Positions 8,402-16,231 of a DNA stretch of 64,000 nt are shown here, one piece after another (the first letter of the stretch is position 1; the number at the start of each line of letters is the position of its first letter). Under the pieces are notes generated by a model that was given only the letters and a program-made list of their open reading frames with translations, searched no databases and was not told where the DNA came from. This stretch comes from Flavimobilis soli (GTDB taxonomy: Bacteria > Actinomycetota > Actinomycetes > Actinomycetales > Cellulomonadaceae): contig NZ_PDJH01000001.1 of NCBI RefSeq assembly GCF_002564025.1, positions 62,001-126,000 on the forward strand, in the 5' to 3' direction. The translations under genes were made by a program, and so were the position numbers.

Positions 8402-9304
8402 ATGGCCTTCCAGACTTCAGCTCCCGACACCGTGCAGTACCGCGACACCCGACCCAAGGGTCAGCTCTGGTGGCGGCAGATCGGCTGGCGTCACGTCGTC
8501 GCCGTCGCGCTGATCATCTACGCGGTTTTCCCGCTCATCTTCGCGCTGTCGACGTCGCTCAACCCGGGCGGCTCGATCAGTGGTTCGAGCAAGCTCTTCC
8601 AGAACGTCGACCTGGCGAACTTCAAGAAGCTCTTCGCCGAGACGGACTTCCCGTCCTGGGCGATGAACTCGATCATCATCTGCACGGTCACCGCGCTCGG
8701 AACGCTCCTCATGGGTGCGTCGGCCGCATACGCGTTCTCGCGGTTCCGCTTCCGTGGACGCCACGGCGCGCTGACGTCGCTGCTGATCATCCAGATGTTC
8801 CCGCAGATGCTCGCGTTCGTCGCGATCTTCCTCCTGCTGCTGTCGCTCGGTGACGTCTTCCCGATCATCGGCCTCAACCAGATCCTCGGTCTGATCGCGA
8901 TCTACCTCGGTGGTTCGCTCGGCAGCAACACGTTCCTCATGTACGGGTTCTTCAACACGATCCCGCGTGAGCTCGACGAGGCCGCAAAGCTCGACGGCTG
9001 CACGCACGCGCAGATCTTCTGGCAGATCATCCTGCGCCTCGTGCTCCCGATCCTCACCGTGGTCGGCCTGCTGTCCTTCGTGGCGACGTACGGCGACTTC
9101 ATCATCGCCAAGGTCGTCATGCAGGCGAACGACAAGTTCACGATCGCCGTCGGCCTGTACCAGTGGGCGTCCAACCCGCGTGCCGTGCCGTGGTCGCTCT
9201 TCGCAGCGGGCGCGATCATCGCCGCCATCCCGGTCGTGATCCTGTTCCTCTTCCTGCAGAAGTACATCGTCTCCGGCCTCACTGCGGGGTCCGTCAAGGG
9301 ATGA
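8402..9304 (+). CDS. malG: Maltose/maltodextrin ABC transporter permease MalG
   Basis: Second membrane subunit of the maltodextrin importer, 300 residues with six predicted membrane helices. The EAA motif is PRELDEAAKLDGCTHAQIFWQIILRLVLP. The C-terminus AAIPVVILFLFLQKYIVSGLTAGSVKG is typical of MalG, whose tail enters the sugar path in E. coli. The start follows the malF stop after a single base. The stop overlaps the ATG of the GH13 gene (ATGA), indicating translational coupling through the operon. Confidence 0.93.
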   Translation: MAFQTSAPDTVQYRDTRPKGQLWWRQIGWRHVVAVALIIYAVFPLIFALSTSLNPGGSISGSSKLFQNVDLANFKKLFAETDFPSWAMNSIIICTVTALGTLLMGASAAYAFSRFRFRGRHGALTSLLIIQMFPQMLAFVAIFLLLLSLGDVFPIIGLNQILGLIAIYLGGSLGSNTFLMYGFFNTIPRELDEAAKLDGCTHAQIFWQIILRLVLPILTVVGLLSFVATYGDFIIAKVVMQANDKFTIAVGLYQWASNPRAVPWSLFAAGAIIAAIPVVILFLFLQKYIVSGLTAGSVKG

Positions 9305-11160
9305 CCTACTGCACCACCCGTGGTGCGGGAGCGCTCGCCGCGCTCCCGCACCACGACGGCTCCGAGATCTATGTCCAGCAAGGCCCGTACCAGCTCGGAT
9401 CCGTCATCACGGTCCGCGTGCGCGTCCCACGCGGGTACGGCGAGACCGCGGTGCTCCTGCGCTTCGTCCAGGACGCCGAACCCCGCACCGTGCGCACCGC
9501 GCTCGCGCGCGACGACGAGCACGACCGCTGGTACGAGGCGGAGCTCCCGCTCCACAACCCCGTCACGAGCTACCGCTTCGCGCTCGTCCTGCCGGACGAC
9601 GTGCACTGGCTCAACGCGCGCGGAGTCCACGACCGTGGCGTGACCGACGAGAACGACTTCCGCATCACGACGGCCGCCCCGGCGCCCGAGTGGCTGCACC
9701 ACTCGGTCGTCTACCAGGTCTTCCCCGACCGCTTCGCGCGGTCCGCCGCCGCGGACGACCGCCCGACCCCGGAGTGGGCCGAGCCCGCCGCGTGGGACGA
9801 CGAGCCCGTCGCCCACGGTGCCCGGACGGGCAAGCAGCTCTACGGCGGCGACCTGGACGGCGTCGTCGAGCATCTCGACCACATCGCCGACCTCGGCGTG
9901 ACGACCGTCTACCTCACGCCGATCTTCCCGGGGCGCTCCGCGCACCGCTACGACGCGTCGACGTTCGACGAGGTCGACCCGCTGCTCGGCGGCGACGAGG
10001 CGCTCGTCCGGCTGTCCGATGCGCTCCACGCCCGCGGCATGCGGATCATGGGTGACATCACGACGAACCACACGGGCGAGGGACACGAGTGGTTCCACCG
10101 CGCCCGCACCGACGAGAGCTGCGCCGAGCGCGACTTCTACTACTGGATCGACGGGGGACCGGGCTACGCGAGCTGGCTCGGCCACAGCAGCCTCCCGAAG
10201 CTCAACTTCGCGTCGCCCGAGCTCGGCCCGCGCCTGATCGACGGTCCTGGGTCCGTCATCGGCAAGTGGCTCCAGGCACCCTGGTCGCTCGACGGATGGC
10301 GGGTCGACGTCGCCAACATGACCGGGCGCTACGCCGACAACGACCACAACGAGGACGTCGGCCGCCGCCTGCGCGCGACCCTCGCCGCGGTGAACCCGGA
10401 CGCCGCGCTCATCAGCGAGCACTTCCACGACGCTCGCGGCGACCTGTCCGGCGAGACGTGGCACGGCAACATGAACTACACGGCGTTCTCCAACCCCGTG
10501 TGGACGTGGCTCGCCGCGCCCGGCAACGGCATCCGCTACATGGGCGTCGAGGGCCTCGCCATGCCGCGCCGCACCGGCGCGCAGATGGTCGCCGAGATGC
10601 GGGACTTCGACGCGGCCGTGCCGTGGCAGGTCCTGCTGAACCAGTGGAACATGCTCGGCTCGCACGACACCCCGCGCATCCGCACGGTCGTCGGCTCCCG
10701 CGAGATGCAGGAGGTCGCCGCCGGACTGCTGTTCACGTACCTCGGCGTCCCCGCGATGTTCGCGGGCGACGAGCTCGGCCTCACCGGCACGACGGGCGAG
10801 CACGCGCGCGTCCCCATGCCGTGGGACCGTCCCGAGCGGCGTGACGAGGTCATCCACGAGCGCTATCGAACGCTCGCACGGCTGCGCGCCGAGCACCGTG
10901 CGCTGCGCGAGGGCTCGCTGCGCTGGGTCCTCACGGAGGACGACGCCGTGGGGTACGTCCGCGAGACCGCCGACGAGGCTCTGCTCGTCGTCGTCGCGCG
11001 CGCCGCATGGCCGGGTGCCGAGCTGCGGCTCGCCGTGCCGAGCGGCATGGCGGAGACGCTCTACGGCACCGCCGACCTCACGGTCACGGAGCACGACGGC
11101 GCGACGGGCGTCGTCGTCCCGGGCGACGGCCCGACGGTCGGGGTGTGGAAGCTGCGATGA
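9301..11160 (+). CDS. GH13 maltodextrin-hydrolysing enzyme (neopullulanase/maltogenic amylase type)
   Basis: A 619-residue cytoplasmic glycosidase with an N-terminal beta-sandwich like the CBM34-type domain of cyclomaltodextrinases (about residues 1-125). The GH13 barrel follows: SVVYQVFPDRF, GDITTNHTG, GWRVDVANM (nucleophile Asp336), LISEHFHD (acid/base Glu373) and MLGSHDTPR (Asp456). The substrate is probably maltodextrin or cyclodextrin brought in by MalEFG, with products passed to the GH13 glucosidase across the locus. The start ATG overlaps the malG stop. No signal peptide is visible. The exact specificity cannot be assigned. Confidence 0.87.
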   Translation: MTYCTTRGAGALAALPHHDGSEIYVQQGPYQLGSVITVRVRVPRGYGETAVLLRFVQDAEPRTVRTALARDDEHDRWYEAELPLHNPVTSYRFALVLPDDVHWLNARGVHDRGVTDENDFRITTAAPAPEWLHHSVVYQVFPDRFARSAAADDRPTPEWAEPAAWDDEPVAHGARTGKQLYGGDLDGVVEHLDHIADLGVTTVYLTPIFPGRSAHRYDASTFDEVDPLLGGDEALVRLSDALHARGMRIMGDITTNHTGEGHEWFHRARTDESCAERDFYYWIDGGPGYASWLGHSSLPKLNFASPELGPRLIDGPGSVIGKWLQAPWSLDGWRVDVANMTGRYADNDHNEDVGRRLRATLAAVNPDAALISEHFHDARGDLSGETWHGNMNYTAFSNPVWTWLAAPGNGIRYMGVEGLAMPRRTGAQMVAEMRDFDAAVPWQVLLNQWNMLGSHDTPRIRTVVGSREMQEVAAGLLFTYLGVPAMFAGDELGLTGTTGEHARVPMPWDRPERRDEVIHERYRTLARLRAEHRALREGSLRWVLTEDDAVGYVRETADEALLVVVARAAWPGAELRLAVPSGMAETLYGTADLTVTEHDGATGVVVPGDGPTVGVWKLR

Positions 11161-11201
11161 GCAGCGCCAGGCTGCGCGGGCGGCTGGACTAGGCTTGCGC
11201 C

Positions 11202-12464
11202 GTGTCTGAACCCGCCCCGCAGCCTGGATACGCGCCTGCCGACATGGAGCGCTGGGTACCCGAGCCGCCCAAGAGCAAGGCACGTACCCCGTTCGAGCGC
11301 GACCGCGCACGGCTCGTCCACTCCGCCGCGCTGAGGCGCCTCGGTGCCAAGACGCAGGTGCTCGGCCCGTCGAGCGACGACTTCATCCGCACGCGCCTGA
11401 CGCACACCCTCGAGGTCGCGCAGGTCGGACGCGAGCTCGGCAAACAGCTCGGCTGCGACCCCGACGTCGTCGACACCGCGTGTCTCGCCCACGACCTCGG
11501 GCACCCGCCGTTCGGCCACAACGGCGAGCGCGCGCTCGCCGCCGTCGCGAAGGACATCGGCGGCTTCGAGGGCAACGCCCAGACGCTGCGGCTGCTCACG
11601 CGCCTCGAGCCGAAGGTGTTCACGGACGACGGCGAGGCGGTCGGCCTCAACCTCACGCGAGCGAGCCTCGACGCGTCGGTCAAGTACCCGTGGCGCCTCT
11701 GGGAGGGCCCGCAGGGGAAGCTGAGCCACAAGTTCGGCGTCTACCCCGACGACCTGCCCGTGTTCGAGTGGCTGCGCGAGGGCGCGCCCGAGGGGACGAA
11801 GTGCCTCGAGGCGCAGGTCATGGACCTCGCGGACGACATCTCGTACTCGGTGCACGACGTCGAGGACGCGATCGTCGGCGGCAAGGTCGACCTGTCGCTC
11901 ACGCGCGACGACGACGAGCGTTCCCGCGTCATCGAGGCGCTCACCACCTGGTACGGCACGAAGTTCACCGAGGACGAGCTCGACGCTGCGATCTCCCGAC
12001 TCGACGCCGCGGACCTGTGGCTGCACGACTTCGACGGCTCGCGCCGCTCCCTCGCTCAGCTCAAGGACGCGACGAGCCAGCTCATCGGCCGCTTCTGCGA
12101 GGCCGCCCACAGCGCGACGCGAGACAAGTACGGCGACGGCCCGCTCACCCGTTACGGCGCGAGCCTCGTCGTCCCGGACGAGACGGTCGCCGAGATCCTC
12201 GTCCTCAAGGGCGTCGCCGTCGCCTACGTCATGGCGCCGCGCGAGTCCGAGCCGCTCTACCAGGCGCAGCGTCAGCTCCTCACCTCGCTCGTCGAGGTGC
12301 TGCTCGAGCGAGCGCCGACGGCGCTCGAGCCCGCGTTCGCCGCCGACTGGCGCGAGGCAGCCGACGACGCAGCGCGGTTGCGCGTCGTCGTCGACCAGGT
12401 CGCCTCGCTCACCGACGTGAGCGCGAGCAAGTGGTACGCGCGCCTCGTGGGCCCCGCGTTCTGA
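11202..12464 (+). CDS. dgt: Deoxyguanosinetriphosphate triphosphohydrolase-like HD protein
   Basis: HD-domain enzyme predicted to hydrolyse dNTPs to deoxynucleoside and triphosphate. The metal-binding residues appear in RTRLTHTLEVAQVGRELG, ACLAHDLGHPPFGHNGE and the later MDLADDISYSVHDVED. It has 420 residues, normal for the family. The start is GTG 11202 with no clear Shine-Dalgarno sequence, so a leaderless or weakly initiated message is possible. dnaG follows 64 bases later on the same strand, an arrangement common in actinobacteria that links dNTP control with replication. Confidence 0.92.
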   Translation: MSEPAPQPGYAPADMERWVPEPPKSKARTPFERDRARLVHSAALRRLGAKTQVLGPSSDDFIRTRLTHTLEVAQVGRELGKQLGCDPDVVDTACLAHDLGHPPFGHNGERALAAVAKDIGGFEGNAQTLRLLTRLEPKVFTDDGEAVGLNLTRASLDASVKYPWRLWEGPQGKLSHKFGVYPDDLPVFEWLREGAPEGTKCLEAQVMDLADDISYSVHDVEDAIVGGKVDLSLTRDDDERSRVIEALTTWYGTKFTEDELDAAISRLDAADLWLHDFDGSRRSLAQLKDATSQLIGRFCEAAHSATRDKYGDGPLTRYGASLVVPDETVAEILVLKGVAVAYVMAPRESEPLYQAQRQLLTSLVEVLLERAPTALEPAFAADWREAADDAARLRVVVDQVASLTDVSASKWYARLVGPAF

Positions 12465-12528
12465 CCGCGGTCCGTCGAGGGCCGCTCGCACGGCCCGGAC
12501 GGTCGCGCTGACGTCCTAGACTCAGGGC

Positions 12529-14493
12529 GTGGCAGGTCTCATCAAGCGCGAGGACGTGGACGCGGTCCGCGAGCGGGCACGCATCGACGAGATCGTGGGC
12601 TCCTACGTCACGCTCAAGACGGCGGGCGTCGGCTCGATGAAGGGCCTGTGCCCCTTCCACGACGAACGCACTCCCTCCTTCCACGTGCGCCCCCAGGTCG
12701 GGCGCTGGCACTGCTTCGGCTGCAACGAGGGTGGCGACGTCATCTCGTTCGTCCAGAAGATCGACGGCCTCGGCTTCACGGAGGCGGTGGAGCACCTCGC
12801 GCAACGCGTCGGCATCCAGCTGCGCTACGAGGAGGGTGGCGGGCCGCGCCGCTCCGAGGAACCGGGCAAGCGCCAGCGCATCATCGAGGCCAACCGCAGC
12901 GCGGCGCAGTTCTACGCCGAGCAGCTCTTCTCACCGGGCGCGACGGTCGCCCGCGAGTTCCTGGCCCAGCGCAGCTTCGACCGGGCCGCGGCCGAGACGT
13001 TCGGCGTCGGCTACGCGCCGCAGGGCTGGAGCTCGTTGCTCACCTACCTGCGCTCCAAGGGGTTCTCGGAAGCGGAGCTGCTCGCGGCCGGCCTCGTCTC
13101 GCAGGGGAACCGCGGCGTCTACGACCGCTTCCGCGGCCGGCTGATCTGGCCGATCCGCGACGTGACGGGCGAGGTCATCGGCTTCGGCGCGCGGCGACTG
13201 TTCGACGACGACCAGGGCCCCAAGTACCTCAACACCCCCGAGACGGCCGTCTACAAGAAGTCGCAGGTGCTCTACGGCCTCGACCTCGCCAAGCGGGAGA
13301 TCGCGAAGACGAAGCGCGTCGTCGTCGTCGAGGGATACACCGACGTCATGGCGGCGCACCTGTCCGGGGTCGGCACCGCCGTCGCGACGTGCGGCACCGC
13401 GTTCGGCAGCGACCACGTCCGCGTCGTGCGGCGCCTCGTCGGCGACACCTCGGCCGGGTCCGGCGTCCAGCTCGCGGGCGGCGGCTCGACCGGCGGCGAG
13501 ATCATCTTCACGTTCGACGGCGACGCCGCCGGCCAGAAGGCCGCGATGCGCGCGTTCGCGGAGGACCAGCGCTTCTACGCCCAGACCTTCGTCGCGGTAG
13601 AGAAGAGCGGCATGGACCCGTGCGAGCTGCGCCTCGCGCGCGGCCCCGAGGCCGTGCGCGCGCTCGTCGACTCCCGGCAACCGCTGTTCGAGTTCGTCAT
13701 CCGCACGACGCTCGCGTCGTTCGACCTCGGCACCGCCGAGGGCCGTGTCGGGGCGCTCCGCGCCGCGGCACCCGCGGTCGCGAGCATCCGCGACTCCGCG
13801 CTCAAGCCCGAGTACACGCGCATGCTCGCCGGCTGGCTCGGCATGGACGGCGAGACCGTGCGCCGCGCCGTCGCGTCGGCGCAGCACGCCGGCCAGCGAG
13901 CCGCGCACAGCGCAGGGGAGCGGCCCGGACGGCCCGACGCCGAGCAGGCGCGCCACGCGGCCCCCTCGCGCGAGCCGTACCCCGCCGAGCGTGCCCCCGG
14001 CGCGTTCTCACGGCCCGACCGCACCGACCCGGTCGCGCGCCTCGAGCGCGAGGTGCTCGAGGCTGTGCTGCAGCACCCCGGTTCCGTCCCGCCCGAGTTC
14101 GACGAGCTCGGCGCGGACGCGTTCTCCGTGCCCGCCTGGCGTGCCGTGCACGAGGCGATCCGTGCCGCGGGCGGCGTCGGGACGACGTCGGACCCTGCAC
14201 AGTGGGTCGCGCGTGTCCTCGAGGAGGCCTCGGCACCCGTCGCGGGGATCGTCAACGAGCTCGCGGTCGCGCCGCTGCCGGAAGATCGCGAGTCGGCGGT
14301 CGAGGACTACGTGCGCGGCGTCGTCCGCTCGCTCGTCGAGATGCAGTACACGCGCCGTATCGCCAACCTGCGCTCTGCGCTGCAGCGCACCGACATGGAG
14401 TCGGACCCGGAGGGCTACCAGGCGCTCTTCGCCGAGCTGCTCGGTCTCGAGGCCCAGCGGCGCGAGCTGCGCGCCCTCGACCAGGGCGACTGA
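12529..14493 (+). CDS. dnaG: DNA primase DnaG
   Basis: Makes the RNA primers for chromosome replication. Its 654 residues include the CHC2 zinc finger with Cys41, His44, Cys62 and Cys65 (CPFHDE...CFGC) and the primase core (RGRLIWPIRDVTGEVIGFGARR). The Toprim domain has VVVEGYTDVMAAH and FTFDGDAAGQKAA. A variable linker rich in Ala, Pro and Arg (about residues 450-500) leads to the DnaB-interacting C-terminal domain. A Gly/Ser-rich insertion (SAGSGVQLAGGGSTGG) sits inside Toprim between the two acidic motifs. The start is GTG 12529. dgt lies upstream and a tRNA gene 88 bases downstream. Confidence 0.95.
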   Translation: MAGLIKREDVDAVRERARIDEIVGSYVTLKTAGVGSMKGLCPFHDERTPSFHVRPQVGRWHCFGCNEGGDVISFVQKIDGLGFTEAVEHLAQRVGIQLRYEEGGGPRRSEEPGKRQRIIEANRSAAQFYAEQLFSPGATVAREFLAQRSFDRAAAETFGVGYAPQGWSSLLTYLRSKGFSEAELLAAGLVSQGNRGVYDRFRGRLIWPIRDVTGEVIGFGARRLFDDDQGPKYLNTPETAVYKKSQVLYGLDLAKREIAKTKRVVVVEGYTDVMAAHLSGVGTAVATCGTAFGSDHVRVVRRLVGDTSAGSGVQLAGGGSTGGEIIFTFDGDAAGQKAAMRAFAEDQRFYAQTFVAVEKSGMDPCELRLARGPEAVRALVDSRQPLFEFVIRTTLASFDLGTAEGRVGALRAAAPAVASIRDSALKPEYTRMLAGWLGMDGETVRRAVASAQHAGQRAAHSAGERPGRPDAEQARHAAPSREPYPAERAPGAFSRPDRTDPVARLEREVLEAVLQHPGSVPPEFDELGADAFSVPAWRAVHEAIRAAGGVGTTSDPAQWVARVLEEASAPVAGIVNELAVAPLPEDRESAVEDYVRGVVRSLVEMQYTRRIANLRSALQRTDMESDPEGYQALFAELLGLEAQRRELRALDQGD

Positions 14494-14552
14494 CGCTGAG
14501 GCCACTGGGGCGTCGCGAGGGCGCCGGTGGGGGACAGGGCTGCGTCACCCGG

Positions 14553-14558
14553 TAGATT
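14553..14558 (+). promoter_or_regulatory. -10 box of the CAT-anticodon tRNA gene
   Basis: TAGATT preceded by GG lies 24 bases before the mature tRNA 5' end. The same GGTA form is seen before the other RNA genes in the window. No convincing -35 hexamer is visible. Confidence 0.4.
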
Positions 14559-14581
14559 GTCCCGCGGACCCGCAGGGTCCC

Positions 14582-14658
14582 GGGGCGTTAGCTCAGTCGG
14601 TCAGAGCAGCGGACTCATAATCCGTCGGTCCTGGGTTCAAGCCCCAGACGCCCCACCA
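14582..14658 (+). tRNA. tRNA with CAT anticodon (tRNA-Ile2 or elongator tRNA-Met)
   Basis: The cloverleaf folds fully: acceptor GGGGCGT pairs with ACGCCCC, the D-arm is GCTC...GAGC, and the anticodon arm GCGGA/TCCGT holds the loop CTCATAA. The T-arm carries GGTTCAA. The CCA end is encoded (14656-14658). A CAT anticodon fits elongator Met or the Ile tRNA whose C34 is changed to lysidine by TilS. The TTAGCTCAG start and GGTTCAA loop resemble Ile2, but identity cannot be settled by eye. It is not the initiator tRNA, because position 1-72 is a G-C pair. Confidence 0.9.
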
Positions 14659-14690
14659 CGTGCCCCAGCGTGGCGCGCTAGCGTGGGGCC

Positions 14691-15209
14691 ATGGGACTTC
14701 TTCGTCGCGGCCACCGGGCCGAGCACGACCGGCTCGCACACCAGCACGCCCAGGAGCGCGCCCTCGCCGGCGCGCAGGTCTCCCGCCACGGCGCGCAGGA
14801 GGGCTGGGCCGTCGCGACGGCGCACCGCCTCGTCCTCGCCTTCGGTGACGACGTCGTCGTGCGTCGCTGGTGCGACGTCGACCACGGCGCGCTCGACGCG
14901 CAGAGCGCGGAGCTGACGATCCGCTGGGTCGACGGCGCGCCCGAGACGGTCATCACGCTCACGGACGCGAAGCCCCAGGCGTTCGCGCGGACCTTCCGGG
15001 AGCGGGTGCAGTCGTCGGTCGTCCACTCGGAGACCGTGAAGCTGCCCCAGGGCGGCGTGGTGCGCGTCGTCGTCCGGCGCGACGAGGCCGACGGGCTCTT
15101 CTCCGAGGTGCTCGGTGACGGCTATGTCCGGCTCGAGGACCCGGAGACTGCCGCCCTGGTCGCAGCCGCGGAGACGCGTGTCCGTGAAGCTGTCGGCCTG
15201 CCGCTCTGA
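14691..15209 (+). CDS. Hypothetical actinobacterial protein, 172 residues
   Basis: No family is recognised with confidence. The N-terminus is basic and helical. From about residue 42 there are alternating beta-strand-like segments (GWAVATAHRLVLAFGDDVVVRRWCDVDHGALD, AELTIRWVDGAPETVITL) that suggest a small PH-like beta barrel, and the C-terminus is helical. There is no signal peptide or membrane segment. It lies alone between two tRNA genes, and codon use looks like that of its neighbours. Confidence 0.7.
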   Translation: MGLLRRGHRAEHDRLAHQHAQERALAGAQVSRHGAQEGWAVATAHRLVLAFGDDVVVRRWCDVDHGALDAQSAELTIRWVDGAPETVITLTDAKPQAFARTFRERVQSSVVHSETVKLPQGGVVRVVVRRDEADGLFSEVLGDGYVRLEDPETAALVAAAETRVREAVGLPL

Positions 15210-15237
15210 GTGGTTCGGAGCACCCTTCCGACCCTGG

Positions 15238-15243
15238 TAGAGT
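15238..15243 (+). promoter_or_regulatory. -10 box of tRNA-Asn
   Basis: TAGAGT preceded by GG, 31 bases before the mature tRNA. TTCGGA at 15214-15219 is a possible weak -35 element at 18-base spacing. Confidence 0.35.
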
Positions 15244-15273
15244 TCTTCTCGTTCGTTACGGCGAACCGCGCGA

Positions 15274-15346
<73 letters not shown>

Positions 15347-15351
15347 CGTCA

Positions 15352-15384
15352 GAAGGCCCGGAATCCCAAGGATTCCGGGCCTTC
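15352..15384 (+). terminator. Terminator hairpin after tRNA-Asn
   Basis: Perfect 15-base arms (15352-15366 and 15370-15384) enclose the triloop CAA, followed by TTCG. It also lies beyond the end of the hydrolase remnant on the other strand, so it may have served both directions. Confidence 0.7.
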
Positions 15385-15413
15385 TTCGTACCCCTGGCTC
15401 CGAGCCGGGCGCG

Positions 15414-15515
15414 CTACGCGGCGAGGGCGAGCGCCTTGAGCTCCTTGCGGAGCAGGTCGGCGTACGCGCCGACACCGGTCATGTTCGGGTGGGTGCGGTC
15501 GGTCGCCGGGCTGCG
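15414..15515 (-). pseudogene. C-terminal remnant of an SGNH/GDSL hydrolase
   Basis: Reading the minus strand to a TAG at 15414-15416 gives ATDRTHPNMTGVGAYADLLRKELKALALAA. The D-x-x-H-PN-x-x-G pattern followed by an amphipathic helix is the block V catalytic Asp/His end of SGNH hydrolases. Upstream of about 15515 the similarity stops and no start or earlier blocks are found, so about 30 codons remain of a gene normally over 200 codons long. It lies between tRNA-Asn and the SatD module, so the rest was probably lost by deletion or insertion here. Confidence 0.6.
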
Positions 15516-15541
15516 GCGACGCGACGTCCCCAGGACCTAGG

Positions 15542-15596
15542 TGCTTATATCTAGCCACTCATAAGCGATCCGCTTATAGTTGCAGGGTGATAAGCG
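15542..15596. promoter_or_regulatory. Two tandem operators upstream of the SatD-like gene
   Basis: Two copies of an inverted repeat with the same geometry are present. The first is TGCTTAT (15542-15548), 12 bases, ATAAGCG (15561-15567). The second is CGCTTAT (15571-15577), 12 bases, ATAAGCG (15590-15596). The copies are offset by exactly 29 bases, and the last half-site covers codons 2-4 of the gene. The inner half-sites also form a perfect palindrome, 15561-15577. Autoregulation by the gene's own C-terminal helix-turn-helix is inferred. Confidence 0.6.
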
Positions 15597-16231
15597 ATCG
15601 ATACGCCCTGATCGTGGACATCGTCCGGTCCCGCGACCTCCTCGACCGCGCCGCCGCACAGCGCGACATCGAGGACACCTTCGCGCGCGCCGCGCGGTAC
15701 GTGCCGCTCGAGGTGCCGCTGTGGGCGACCGTCGGCGACGAGTTCCAGGCAGTCGCCGCCCGCCTTGCCGACGCCCTCTGGACCGCCGGCGTCGTCCGCC
15801 TCCTGCTGCCCGAAGGCCTCGACGTCCGCATCGGGATCGGGCGGGGCGAGATCCGCGACGTCGCCCCCGGCGCGAGGGGCGTACCGATCCAGGACGGCTC
15901 CGCCTGGTGGGCAGCCCGCACGGCGATCGACGAGGCCCACGAACGAGCCGACGGCGACGCTCCCTACACCCGCACCTGGTACGTCGCGTCCGAGCCAGAA
16001 CCTGAGACCGACGCGCTCCTCACCTCGCAGCTCGTGCTCAGAGACCGCATGATCGACGCCATGACCTCGACCCAACGCGCGTACGCGGGCGAGAGCGCGC
16101 TCGGCCAGACCCAGGCGGAGATCGCCGCAGCGCACGGCGTCACGCAGCCCGCGGTCTCGCAGTCCCTCCGCCGCTCGGGCGGCGCCGCCGTCGCGACCTC
16201 GCTCCGGCTCCTGCAGGAGGTGGCCCGATGA
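15587..16231 (+). CDS. SatD-family protein with C-terminal helix-turn-helix
   Basis: A 214-residue protein resembling the SatD family: YALIVDIVRSRDLLDRAAAQRDIEDTF at the N-terminus, LWATVGDEFQAVAARLADAL, VRIGIGRGEIR and GSAWWAARTAIDEAHERA. This part resembles a nucleotide-cyclase-like alpha/beta fold. The last ~55 residues form a helix-turn-helix (GQTQAEIAAAHGVTQPAVSQSLRRSG), so it may sense a ligand and bind DNA. The start is GTG 15587. Its stop overlaps the start of the membrane protein gene (ATGA). Tandem operators lie over its start, suggesting self-control. The biological role of SatD proteins is poorly known. Confidence 0.72.
   Translation: MISDRYALIVDIVRSRDLLDRAAAQRDIEDTFARAARYVPLEVPLWATVGDEFQAVAARLADALWTAGVVRLLLPEGLDVRIGIGRGEIRDVAPGARGVPIQDGSAWWAARTAIDEAHERADGDAPYTRTWYVASEPEPETDALLTSQLVLRDRMIDAMTSTQRAYAGESALGQTQAEIAAAHGVTQPAVSQSLRRSGGAAVATSLRLLQEVAR

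Noticed and set aside
6763..8457. 564-residue frame opposite malF
   Set aside because: malF has membrane helices and the EAA motif. The antisense frame is Asp/Arg/Val-rich with no recognisable domain.
13745..14620. Plus-strand frame overlapping dnaG and the CAT tRNA
   Set aside because: It is out of frame with dnaG and ends in the tRNA gene. Its Ser/Arg-rich composition marks a shadow frame.
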